A stretch of 20,495 bases of DNA, taken from JAFASC01 sp034669525 (GTDB lineage Bacteria > Pseudomonadota > Alphaproteobacteria > Rhizobiales > Beijerinckiaceae). Shown piece after piece: positions 1-7,633 of this stretch. The notes below the pieces were generated by a model. The model ran no database searches and had not been told where the DNA came from. It worked only from the letters and a program-made list of their open reading frames with translations. How positions within the stretch are numbered: the stretch's first letter is position 1; each line of letters opens with the position of its first letter. The stretch spans positions 1 to 20,495 of the forward strand of contig JAXDNH010000067.1 of the NCBI GenBank assembly GCA_034669525.1, given 5' to 3'. A program made the position numbers and the translations under genes.

Positions 1-145
1 TTCGGCGAGGGCGGGCATCAACACAATCCGACCATGAGACGGCGCAAATGTCTAATGCTAGAGGCATTTCTCCGGCCTGGACCAATCCCCGCTATTCCCG
101 GACAGCCACCCTCGCGACTCGGTTGCATTGGTGTAAGAGCAGGCC
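1..145. other. Left edge: flank upstream of addB, no gene assigned
   Basis: No convincing gene is visible here. One plus-strand frame entering from the left edge is open for eleven codons and stops at 35-37 (TGA), so it could be the tail of an upstream gene. On the minus strand an ATG at 16-18 begins a frame that leaves the window. Neither fragment is long enough to identify. A weak purine-rich stretch (GAGCAGG, 137-143) precedes the addB start and may be its ribosome binding site. Confidence 0.3.
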
Positions 146-3100
146 ATGCATGGTCGCCGCGTTTTCACGATCCCGCCGGGCGTCGATTTCCTTCCGACTT
201 TCGCGCGGGCGCTGCTCGACGGCGAGATCGTGCCCGGTCTTTCGCGCGACAGCGATCCGCTCGCCTTTGGGCGCGCGACGATCTATGTGCCGACCCGCCG
301 GTCGCGGGCTGCGTTAATCGCCGCGGTCAGGGACGCGTTCGCGAAACCTGCAGCGATCCTGCCGCGCATCCTCCCGCTTGGCGCGATGGAGGCGACCGAC
401 GGGCTGTATTTCGACGAGGGCGTCGCTGACGGCCCCGCGCCCGATCTGCCGCGCGCCGTGCCCGACGTGGAGCGCAGGCTGCTTCTCGCCGATCTCGTGC
501 TGAGATGGGCGGAGGGTGTCAAACACGCGATCATCTCGATTGATGAGCATGGTCGGCGCACGCAGGATCACAACGAGACGCTGATCGTCGCGACCACGCC
601 CGCGGATGCGTGGTCGCTTGCCGGCGACCTTGCCGGACTTATCGACGAGCTGATCATCGAGGACGTCGCCTGGAAAAACGTCACGAATGCCGGCGCCGGC
701 GAGTTCGATCCGTTCTGGCGCATCACGACGGACTTCCTGAACATCGCAATCACCGAATGGCCCGACATTCTTGCGCCGCGCGTCGATCGCGCGCGCCGGC
801 AGGTCGCGTTTGCTGAGCGCGAGATTGCGCGGCTACGCGCGGGCGCAATGGGGGGCCCGGTGGTCGCACTCGGCTCGACGGGTACCAACAAGGCAACGGC
901 GCGCTTGCTCGCTGCGATCGCAGATCATCCGCAAGGCGCTGTCGTGCTGCCCGGCCTGGACCGCCAGCTCGACGACGAGGCCTGGGCCGAGATCGCAGAC
1001 GCGCGGCCAGATCGTGCCGAGGGCGGCTTCGGTCATCCGCAGGCGGCGCTGAAGCGGTTGATGCTGATGCTTGGAACCAATCGTCGTGATGCGATCGAGC
1101 TCGGCGCGCCGCAGCCGGCGCTCGCCGCCCGCACGCGGCTCGTGGCGGAGGCGTTACGTCCTGCCGACACGACCGACCACTGGCGCGAATTTCGGGCCGC
1201 GTTCCGGGCTTCGTTCCCGCCGGCTCTCGACGGCGTCGCCATCATCGAAGCCGCGCATGAAGGCGAAGAGGCACTCGCACTCGCGATCTGTATGCGTGAG
1301 GTCTTGGAGACTGCAGGCAAAACATGCGCTTTGATCACCCCCGATCGCGATCTCGCCCGCCGCGTCGGCGCCGACCTCAAGCGCTGGAACATCGATGTCG
1401 ATGATTCCGGCGGCGAGCCGCTCGGCCGCACGTCTCATGGCACATTCGCGCGGCTCGTGCTTGCAGCTGCGCGCGCTGACGATCGCGCAGCGCTCGTCGC
1501 GCTGATAAATCACCCGCTCGCCTGTTTCGGTCTGCGGCGCGACGAAATCATTCAGTGCGCGGCGGCATTGGAAATTGGCGTGCTGCGCGCCGGTCTGCCG
1601 CAAATGTCCGATATTGCGGGGCTGCTCGCGGCGGCGCAGCGCGCGGCGAGCGGTCGGCACGCGCATCCCGCAGCAAAAAAACTCTTGTCGCACCAATGGA
1701 CTTCGGTCGGCCGCCTGCTTCAGCAGATCGAAGCAAACCTCGCCCCCTTGCGAGATCAGAAAACAGCAACGGACTTGCCGTCGTGGATCGAAAAACATCG
1801 GCGCGTGCTCGAAGCGATTCGCTTGGGTGGGGACGATGGGCCGTTCGATGAAGACGACGATGCCGTGCAAAAGCTTTTCGATGAATTTGCCGCCGCGCCG
1901 GCGCCAAAGATGCGCTTCGATCTCGAAAGCTACAGCGCGTTTTTCGATCGCATCGCCACTGAGCGCATGGTCCGCGGCCCGACGCGCACCCATCCGCGCG
2001 TGCAGATACTCGGCCTGCTCGAAGCCCGCCTGCTCGACGCAAACGTGGTGCTGCTCGGCGGATTAGACGAGACGATCTGGCCGCCGGCGGCAAACGCCGA
2101 TGCGTTTCTCAATCGCCCGATGCGCCAGGCGCTTGGCCTGACGCCGCCCGAGCGCCGCATCGGCCAGACCGCGCATGATTTTGTAATGGCGATGGCCGCG
2201 CACGAAGTTGTGATCAGCCGCGCGCTGAAACGCGGCGGCGCGCCAACGATTCCCTCGCGCTTCCTCCAGCGGCTCGAGGCGCTTGCAGGCGACGAGGTCG
2301 CGGTCTGCCGCCAACGCGGTACGCGGCTGATCGATTTTGCGCGGCATATCGATCGCCCCGCTGCGATCAGCAAAATCCGGCGTCCTGAGCCGAAGCCGCG
2401 GATCGAGCTACGCCCACAAAAACTCAGCGTCACGCGAATCGAGACGCTGCGCCGCGATCCCTATTCGATCTATGCCGAATCTATCCTGCGGCTGAAGCCG
2501 CTGGAGCCTTTAAATTTCGAGCCCGGCGCACGCGAGCGCGGCACGCATATACACAAAGCGCTGGAGGAGTTCACCAGGGCGCACCGTATCGGCGCGCTCC
2601 CGCGCGATGCGCGCGATCGATTGCTAGCTCTCTTGCGTGAGAAGCTGACGGATTTCGATAACGACTCGGACTTCCAGGCCTTTGACTGGCCGCGCATAGA
2701 AAAGGCCGTCGGCTTCTATCTCGGATATGAATCGGAGCGCCGGCCCTTGCTGCAGTCCATTCTGGTCGAGCAGCGCGGTGAGATCACCATTCCGCTTGAT
2801 GATGGTACGAGCTTCACGCTCAGCGCGGAAGCCGACCGCATCGAAATCGCGCAGGACGGGTGCGTGCGTGTGGTCGATTATAAGACCGGCACACCTCCCG
2901 GTCTCGAAGAAGTGCGCGTCGGGTTCGCGCCGCAGCTCACGCTGGAAGCGGCTATGATCGCCGAAGGTGCTTTCTCGGAGATTGGTGCACGTGGCGCCGA
3001 CGAAGCGTTGTATCTGAAGCTGGTTGGAGGTGCAGAAGGGGGGCTTCAGCGCAAGCTGGAATGGAAGAACGAGAGCTTCAACGACGTGGCTGCCCGGCAT

Positions 3101-3262
3101 CGCACCGAGGTCGAAGGCTTGCTTAATCAATTCCGGTCCGGGGACACGCCCTACATTCCGCGGCCCTTCCCAAAATACGCAGCGAAATACAGTGACTTCG
3201 ATCACCTCGCCCGTGTGAAGGAATGGTCGGCGACCGGCGGCACGACCGACGAGGTGGTCTGA
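146..3262 (+). CDS. addB: AddB, nuclease/inactive-helicase subunit of the AddAB double-strand-break repair complex (alphaproteobacterial type)
   Basis: AddB works with AddA to unwind and resect broken DNA ends in the cytoplasm and prepare them for RecA, as RecBCD does in E. coli. The 1038-residue protein has the usual family length. Its N-terminal part carries the VPTRRSR segment typical of alphaproteobacterial AddB, but no Walker A motif, which fits a helicase fold that has lost ATPase function. The C-terminal PD-(D/E)XK nuclease domain is intact: H803 in GTHIHKAL, D897 in EADRIE, D911 and K913 in VDYKTG, then PQLTLEAAM. The cysteines that hold an iron-sulfur cluster in Bacillus AddB are absent; the tail reads KYSDFDHLARVKEW where the cysteine cluster would be. 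The ATG at 146 gives the expected N-terminus. Its stop overlaps the addA start by one base (TGATG), so the two are probably translationally coupled. Confidence 0.95.
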   Translation: MHGRRVFTIPPGVDFLPTFARALLDGEIVPGLSRDSDPLAFGRATIYVPTRRSRAALIAAVRDAFAKPAAILPRILPLGAMEATDGLYFDEGVADGPAPDLPRAVPDVERRLLLADLVLRWAEGVKHAIISIDEHGRRTQDHNETLIVATTPADAWSLAGDLAGLIDELIIEDVAWKNVTNAGAGEFDPFWRITTDFLNIAITEWPDILAPRVDRARRQVAFAEREIARLRAGAMGGPVVALGSTGTNKATARLLAAIADHPQGAVVLPGLDRQLDDEAWAEIADARPDRAEGGFGHPQAALKRLMLMLGTNRRDAIELGAPQPALAARTRLVAEALRPADTTDHWREFRAAFRASFPPALDGVAIIEAAHEGEEALALAICMREVLETAGKTCALITPDRDLARRVGADLKRWNIDVDDSGGEPLGRTSHGTFARLVLAAARADDRAALVALINHPLACFGLRRDEIIQCAAALEIGVLRAGLPQMSDIAGLLAAAQRAASGRHAHPAAKKLLSHQWTSVGRLLQQIEANLAPLRDQKTATDLPSWIEKHRRVLEAIRLGGDDGPFDEDDDAVQKLFDEFAAAPAPKMRFDLESYSAFFDRIATERMVRGPTRTHPRVQILGLLEARLLDANVVLLGGLDETIWPPAANADAFLNRPMRQALGLTPPERRIGQTAHDFVMAMAAHEVVISRALKRGGAPTIPSRFLQRLEALAGDEVAVCRQRGTRLIDFARHIDRPAAISKIRRPEPKPRIELRPQKLSVTRIETLRRDPYSIYAESILRLKPLEPLNFEPGARERGTHIHKALEEFTRAHRIGALPRDARDRLLALLREKLTDFDNDSDFQAFDWPRIEKAVGFYLGYESERRPLLQSILVEQRGEITIPLDDGTSFTLSAEADRIEIAQDGCVRVVDYKTGTPPGLEEVRVGFAPQLTLEAAMIAEGAFSEIGARGADEALYLKLVGGAEGGLQRKLEWKNESFNDVAARHRTEVEGLLNQFRSGDTPYIPRPFPKYAAKYSDFDHLARVKEWSATGGTTDEVV

Positions 3263-6200
3263 TGCTGAGCGCCGCCAAACGTCCCGTTCCGGAGCTGACG
3301 CGCCAGCGCCAACGGCAGGCCTCCGACCCGAACACGTCGGTTTGGGTCGCGGCGAATGCCGGCTCCGGCAAAACACATGTGCTAGCGCAACGCGTCGTGC
3401 GCCTGCTGCTCGAAGGCGTCGCGCCAGGCCGCATTCTTTGCTTGACCTACACGAAGGCCGCCGCGGCCAACATGGCGGCGCGCGTCTTCGACATGCTTGC
3501 CGGCTGGACGACGATGGAGGATGCGGAGCTCCGCGCCCAAATCGAAAACATCGGCGAGGATGGAATCGATCGCGACAAGCTGCGTTTCGCACGGCGACTG
3601 TTTGCGCGAACCGTCGAGACCCCCGGCGGGCTCAAAGTGCAGACGATCCACGCCTTTTGCGAGCGGCTCCTCCATTTGTTTCCGTTCGAGGCGAATGTCG
3701 CCGCCGGTTTCCGCGTCGTCGAGGACGTCGAGCAGGCAGAGCTTCTCTCGATCGCGCGCCAGCATGCGCTCGCCGACGCGGCGCGCGATTGCGATGGGCT
3801 TGGCAAAGCGGTGCGCCGCGTTGCCTCCGAAACATACGCGCGCGGCTTTCAGGATCTCTTGCGCGAACTTTTGAACCGCCGCGCGGCGCTCGTGCCGTGG
3901 CTGCCTGTCGATCAGAGCGGCGTCGAAGACGCGTTGCGCCAAGTGTTGTCTCTCTCGCGCGACGAAACCGAAAGTGAGATCATCCGTGAAATGGTGGAAG
4001 GCGGCATTCATCCGCTGGAATGGCGCGCGATTGGCGAAGCGCTAAAGGCTTGTGGGAGCGCGAACGATAAGAAGAAAGCGCTCGAACTGGACAATGCGGC
4101 GAGGGCATATGAAGGTGGCGACCTATCTCTCTCCTTGTCTTCTTATCTCTGTGCGTTCTTTAGCAAAGATGGCGAAGGAAACGTATTCGATAATTTTGTC
4201 ACCAAGAGTGTTTCGAAGGAGCATCCTCATCTTGTGCAAATTTTCGCAAGCGAGGCGACGAGGCTAAGCGCGCTTCGCGAGAAGCGCAAAGCCGCCGCCA
4301 CATGCGAGCGCAGCCTCGCTCTTTTGCAGATCGCCGATGCCGTCCTGCAACGCTATGTCAGGATGAAGAGCGATCGCGGTCTGCTCGATTTCGAAGACCT
4401 GATCGCACGGACAGTCCAGCTCCTCAAGCGCTCGGATCAGCGCTGGATTTTATTCAAGCTCGATGCCGGGCTCGACCACGTGCTCGTCGATGAAGCGCAG
4501 GATACGAGCGAAGCGCAATGGGACATCCTTGCGCAATTGACCGAGGATTTCTTCTCAGGCGCCGGTCAGCGCATCACGCGCCGCACCTTCTTTGCCGTCG
4601 GCGACGACAAGCAGTCGATCTTTTCATTCCAGGGTGCGGCGCCGAAAAAATTCTTTGAGATGCACCGCGAATTCAAAACGCGCGTGATTGCCGGCGGCGA
4701 AAATTTTGCCGAAGTGCCGCTCAATCTTTCATTTCGCTCGAGCCCCGATGTTCTTTTCGCGGTCGATGAGGTGTTCGCCGCCGAGGCGCATCATCGTGGG
4801 CTGCTTGCTGATCCCAACGAGAAGCCGCCGCCGCACGAAGCGTGGAAATCCAATCTCCCCGGAATTGTCGAGCTCTGGGATCTCGAAAGCAAAGCCGAAG
4901 GCGAGGAGCCGCGCGACTGGCGTCTCCCGCTCGACCGGCTCGATGATGCGGACCCGCCGGTCAAACTCGCGCGGCGCATCGCCGCACGCATCAAGACAAT
5001 TCTCGACCCGCGTTCGGTCGAAGGCGTCGAAGGCGAGCATCCGGAATCGTCACGCCCGGTGCGCCCCGGCGATTTTCTCATTCTGGTCCGCAAGCGCGAC
5101 GCCTTCTTCGAAGCGATGATCCGCGCGCTGAAAGAGCGCGACGTTCCGACGGCCGGTGCCGACCGGCTCAAGCTCGGCGAACATATCGCCGTGATGGACC
5201 TGATCGCGGCCGCGCAGGCGGCGCTCTTGCCCGAAGATGATCTGACGCTTGCGACGGTGCTGAAGTCGCCGCTGATCGGGCTCGATGACAACGACCTGCT
5301 GGCACTCGCGCCGGGGCGCAAGGGATCCCTCTACGATGCGCTCTTGGCGTCGACTGAGCTCTGGCACGCTGAAGCCGTGCGGCGAATCAATACATGGCGC
5401 GAGCGCGCGGCCACATGGACGCCGTTCGATTTCTTCTCGCAAATCCTCGGGCCGGAGCGAGGCCGCGAAAGATTCCTCGCGCGGCTCGGCCCGGAAGCCA
5501 ACGACGCGATCGATGAATTCCTGCGCCTGACGCTCGCGCATGAGCGCGAGGAAGCGCCGGCGCTCGCGACCTTCCTGTCGCGCTTCGCGGCGCTGGAACT
5601 CGAAATCAAGCGCGACATGGATACGGCGCAAGACAATGTGCGGGTCATGACCGTGCATGCGGCGAAGGGGCTCGAGGCGAAGATCATCTTCCTGCCCGAC
5701 ACCTGCTCGCTGCCGGCGCCGCAGAGCGCGCCGTGCCTTTTTCCGATCGGAAATCAGAGGCAGCCGCTGATCGTCTGGTCCCCGAAAAAGGCCGGCGATC
5801 CCGCCCCGGTGGCGGATGCGCGCTTGCAGCAGAAGGAGATGCAGGAGGCCGAATATCGCCGCCTGCTTTACGTCGCGATGACGCGTGCCGAGGAGCGGCT
5901 GATCATTGCCGGCTATCAGGGCGCGCGAACACCGCCGGAGGATTGCTGGTACAGGATGGTGCGCCGCTCGCTGGAGCCGGGCGCGGAGGTGATGGCCGAT
6001 CCCGTTTCCCCGGAAATGACGATCCTGAGACGCGGGCGCCCGCGGGCCAATGTGGGAGCTGCCACGGCCGTTCGGGAGGGCGCGGCAAACAACGACATCC
6101 CGGCCTGGCTGCGCGCCGCGATTTTGCCGGAGCCGGGGGGAACCGGCCGGATCCGGCCATCCCATGCGCGCGATCCGTCACTCCGCGAGACGCATTCAGA

Positions 6201-6726
6201 GGCCGCATTGGAGAAGGGGCGGCTGCTTCACGCTCTCCTGCAACATCTGCCGGAAGTGCATCCGCAGGCCCGTGCCGCTGCCGGCGAGCGCTTCCTCGGC
6301 GCGCAGGCGCTAAATATGGACTCCGAGGGGCGCAGCGGATTGGTTAACCAAGCCTGCGCGGTTCTCGATCATCCCGCGTGTGCCGCGCTGTTTGCGTCCG
6401 GCTCGCTGGCCGAGGTGGAAATTGGAGCAACAGTTCCGTTGCCTGCCGACGAAACCATTGAGGTCTCAGGCCGCGTCGACCGCCTCCTCGTCAATCCTGA
6501 CGAAGTTCGCTTCTGCGACTTCAAGACCGGCGCGTCGCCGCCTTCGCTGGAAGCCACCCCGCGCACTCACGTCACCCAAGCCGCGCTCTACCGAGCTGCG
6601 CTCGCCGCGCTCTACCCGGACCGGCCGATTCGCGCTTTCCTCATCTGGACCGAAGCGCCGCAGATCGTGGAACTCCCGCCCGCCATGCTCAACGAAGCCT
6701 TGGCCGCATTAGCCGCTGCGCCTTGA
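3262..6726 (+). CDS. addA: AddA, UvrD-family helicase-nuclease subunit of AddAB
   Basis: AddA is the motor of AddAB: a 3'-5' superfamily 1 helicase fused to a RecB-type nuclease. The 1154-residue chain starts at the ATG overlapping the addB stop; an upstream in-frame GTG at 3223 lies inside addB and is less likely. Visible motifs are the Walker A segment ANAGSGKT (about 31-38), the Walker B segment LVDEAQDT (about 408-415), VGDDKQSIFSFQGA (motif III region), MTVHAAKGLEAKIIF (motif V region) and RRLLYVAMTRAEERL (motif VI region). The C-terminal nuclease residues are H990 in GRLLHALL, D1073 in SGRVDRLL, and D1086 and K1088 in CDFKTG. All core motifs look intact. In many related genomes trxA follows addA; here an Hsp20 gene follows, and its candidate promoter begins on the addA stop codon. 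Confidence 0.96.
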   Translation: MLSAAKRPVPELTRQRQRQASDPNTSVWVAANAGSGKTHVLAQRVVRLLLEGVAPGRILCLTYTKAAAANMAARVFDMLAGWTTMEDAELRAQIENIGEDGIDRDKLRFARRLFARTVETPGGLKVQTIHAFCERLLHLFPFEANVAAGFRVVEDVEQAELLSIARQHALADAARDCDGLGKAVRRVASETYARGFQDLLRELLNRRAALVPWLPVDQSGVEDALRQVLSLSRDETESEIIREMVEGGIHPLEWRAIGEALKACGSANDKKKALELDNAARAYEGGDLSLSLSSYLCAFFSKDGEGNVFDNFVTKSVSKEHPHLVQIFASEATRLSALREKRKAAATCERSLALLQIADAVLQRYVRMKSDRGLLDFEDLIARTVQLLKRSDQRWILFKLDAGLDHVLVDEAQDTSEAQWDILAQLTEDFFSGAGQRITRRTFFAVGDDKQSIFSFQGAAPKKFFEMHREFKTRVIAGGENFAEVPLNLSFRSSPDVLFAVDEVFAAEAHHRGLLADPNEKPPPHEAWKSNLPGIVELWDLESKAEGEEPRDWRLPLDRLDDADPPVKLARRIAARIKTILDPRSVEGVEGEHPESSRPVRPGDFLILVRKRDAFFEAMIRALKERDVPTAGADRLKLGEHIAVMDLIAAAQAALLPEDDLTLATVLKSPLIGLDDNDLLALAPGRKGSLYDALLASTELWHAEAVRRINTWRERAATWTPFDFFSQILGPERGRERFLARLGPEANDAIDEFLRLTLAHEREEAPALATFLSRFAALELEIKRDMDTAQDNVRVMTVHAAKGLEAKIIFLPDTCSLPAPQSAPCLFPIGNQRQPLIVWSPKKAGDPAPVADARLQQKEMQEAEYRRLLYVAMTRAEERLIIAGYQGARTPPEDCWYRMVRRSLEPGAEVMADPVSPEMTILRRGRPRANVGAATAVREGAANNDIPAWLRAAILPEPGGTGRIRPSHARDPSLRETHSEAALEKGRLLHALLQHLPEVHPQARAAAGERFLGAQALNMDSEGRSGLVNQACAVLDHPACAALFASGSLAEVEIGATVPLPADETIEVSGRVDRLLVNPDEVRFCDFKTGASPPSLEATPRTHVTQAALYRAALAALYPDRPIRAFLIWTEAPQIVELPPAMLNEALAALAAAP

Positions 6727-6749
6727 ACCTGTTCAGAAAAAACACATAT
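6722..6749 (+). promoter_or_regulatory. Candidate sigma-32 (RpoH)-type promoter for the hsp20 unit
   Basis: The sequence shows CTTGAAC at 6722-6728 and CACATAT at 6743-6749, separated by 14 bases. The RpoH consensus is CTTGAAA, then 11-16 bases, then CCCATNT, so each box differs from it at one position. The -35 box overlaps the addA stop codon. Transcription would start near 6756, at the base of the leader hairpin. The match to a heat-shock gene strengthens the call; the start site itself is inferred. Confidence 0.6.
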
Positions 6750-6756
6750 TTCTCCT

Positions 6757-6820
6757 GCACGCTCATGGTGCTTTCGAGGCTTGAAGCGTGCCTCTCGAAG
6801 TGCCTTTGAGGGCTTCGTCC
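6757..6820 (+). promoter_or_regulatory. Candidate ROSE-type RNA thermometer in the hsp20 leader
   Basis: Two hairpins fill the leader. The first pairs GCACGCT (6757-6763) with AGCGTGC (6785-6791), seven perfect pairs closing over an inner GCUU/AGGC stem. The second pairs CGAAG (6796-6800) with CTTCG (6813-6817), continues with a U-G pair and two C-G pairs past a single bulged G (6802), and closes with loop UUUGA (6805-6809). This second hairpin contains the SD sequence GAGGG (6808-6812), eight bases before the ATG at 6821. A 3' hairpin masking the SD, with a bulged G in the anti-SD strand, is the hallmark of ROSE elements, known upstream of rhizobial small heat-shock genes. Folding energies were not computed. 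Confidence 0.6.
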
Positions 6821-7249
6821 ATGTCGCGCGTGCCGTCGTTGAACTCGCCTTTCCTGCTCGGCTTCGATGAAATCGGGCGGACTTCGGAGCGGGTGAGCCG
6901 TACGGCGGGCGACGGTTATCCGCCCTACAATATCGAGCGGATAGGGCGGACCGAAAGTTCGCCCGAGTGCCTGCGGATCACGCTCGCTGTTGCGGGATTC
7001 ACACAGGATGAGCTCGAAATCGTCATCGAGCGCGGCCAGCTTGTCATCCGCGGTCGACAAGGTGACGGGCCGGAGCGACACTTTCTGCATCGCGGCATCG
7101 CCGCGCGGCAATTCCAGCGGGTCTTCCTGCTGGCAGAAGGCATGCAGGTCGAGGGCGCCAGCCTTGAAAACGGGCTCCTCGCTATCGATTTGATACGCCC
7201 GGAGCCTGAAAGGGTGGTGAAACGCATAGAGATCGCGGTGCGGGACTAA
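6821..7249 (+). CDS. Hsp20/IbpA-family small heat-shock protein
   Basis: This 142-residue protein is a small ATP-independent chaperone that holds unfolding proteins for later refolding by DnaK and ClpB. The N-terminus (MSRVPSLNSPFLLGFDEI) and the YPPYNIERIG segment are typical of rhizobial class A small heat-shock proteins. The alpha-crystallin domain follows, with LRITLAVAGFTQDELEI, a LVIRG strand, and the C-terminal signature as GLLAIDLIRPEPE, where family members usually have GLL-x-I-x-L. The start at 6821 is chosen because GAGGG lies eight bases upstream and because the longer frame from the GTG at 6788 would run through the predicted leader hairpins. A DUF1150 gene follows after 54 bases, so the two are probably co-transcribed. 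Confidence 0.93.
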   Translation: MSRVPSLNSPFLLGFDEIGRTSERVSRTAGDGYPPYNIERIGRTESSPECLRITLAVAGFTQDELEIVIERGQLVIRGRQGDGPERHFLHRGIAARQFQRVFLLAEGMQVEGASLENGLLAIDLIRPEPERVVKRIEIAVRD

Positions 7250-7303
7250 AGAGTACGCACCGGCCAAACAGCGGGGCCGAACACGGACCGCAGGAGAAGG
7301 AAG

Positions 7304-7570
7304 ATGATAGAGACAGTGAAGACCGAAAAGCCCGAACCATTCACCCCCGAGCAGTTTGCCCATCTCGGCCAGGGCGCGATCGCCTATGTCCGGCCGATCC
7401 GCTCCGAGGAATTCAATCGCCTGTTCCCGCAGGCAGAGGCGATCCAGCCAGGCTTGGCGCTCTTCGCCCTGCTGGGTGCTGACGGCACGCCGATCCTGCT
7501 CACCGAATCGCGCGAGACCGCGATCGCCAATGCGTGGCAGAACGAATTGCAGCCGGTGAGCCTGCACTAA
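7304..7570 (+). CDS. DUF1150 family small protein
   Basis: An 88-residue protein that I recognise as a DUF1150 member, a family of unknown function commonly found right after an Hsp20 gene in alphaproteobacteria. The conserved core is visible: LGQGAIAYVRPI near residue 22, then ALFALLGADGTPILLTESRETAIANAWQN to the C-terminus, which reads as two short strands and a helix. No membrane segment or signal peptide is seen. The ATG at 7304 follows AGGAG (7292-7296) at seven bases, a strong ribosome binding site. A Rho-independent terminator lies 26 bases after the stop, closing the heat-shock unit. A stress-linked role is inferred from position only. Confidence 0.88.
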   Translation: MIETVKTEKPEPFTPEQFAHLGQGAIAYVRPIRSEEFNRLFPQAEAIQPGLALFALLGADGTPILLTESRETAIANAWQNELQPVSLH

Positions 7571-7596
7571 CCAGTTCGCTGGTCGGATTTTCGGAA

Positions 7597-7628
7597 GGCG
7601 CCCGGCAGGCCGGGCGCCCTTTTTATTT
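7597..7628 (+). terminator. Rho-independent terminator of the hsp20-DUF1150 unit
   Basis: GGCGCCCGGC (7597-7606) is a perfect inverted repeat of GCCGGGCGCC (7609-7618), forming about nine GC-rich pairs with a CAGG loop. It is followed by CTTTTTATTT. The convergent MFS gene ends at 7634, so the hairpin may also slow transcription arriving from the right, although the T-tract favours the plus strand. Confidence 0.88.
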
Positions 7629-7633
7629 ACGCG

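Noticed and set aside
1154..1993. Long minus-strand open frame (279 codons) inside addB
   Set aside because: It lies fully antisense to a well-supported gene, shows no family motif, and is expected by chance in high-GC DNA. The same holds for other long antisense frames such as 5050-6165 in addA, 14824-15561 in the CHAT gene and 18767-19483 in recF.
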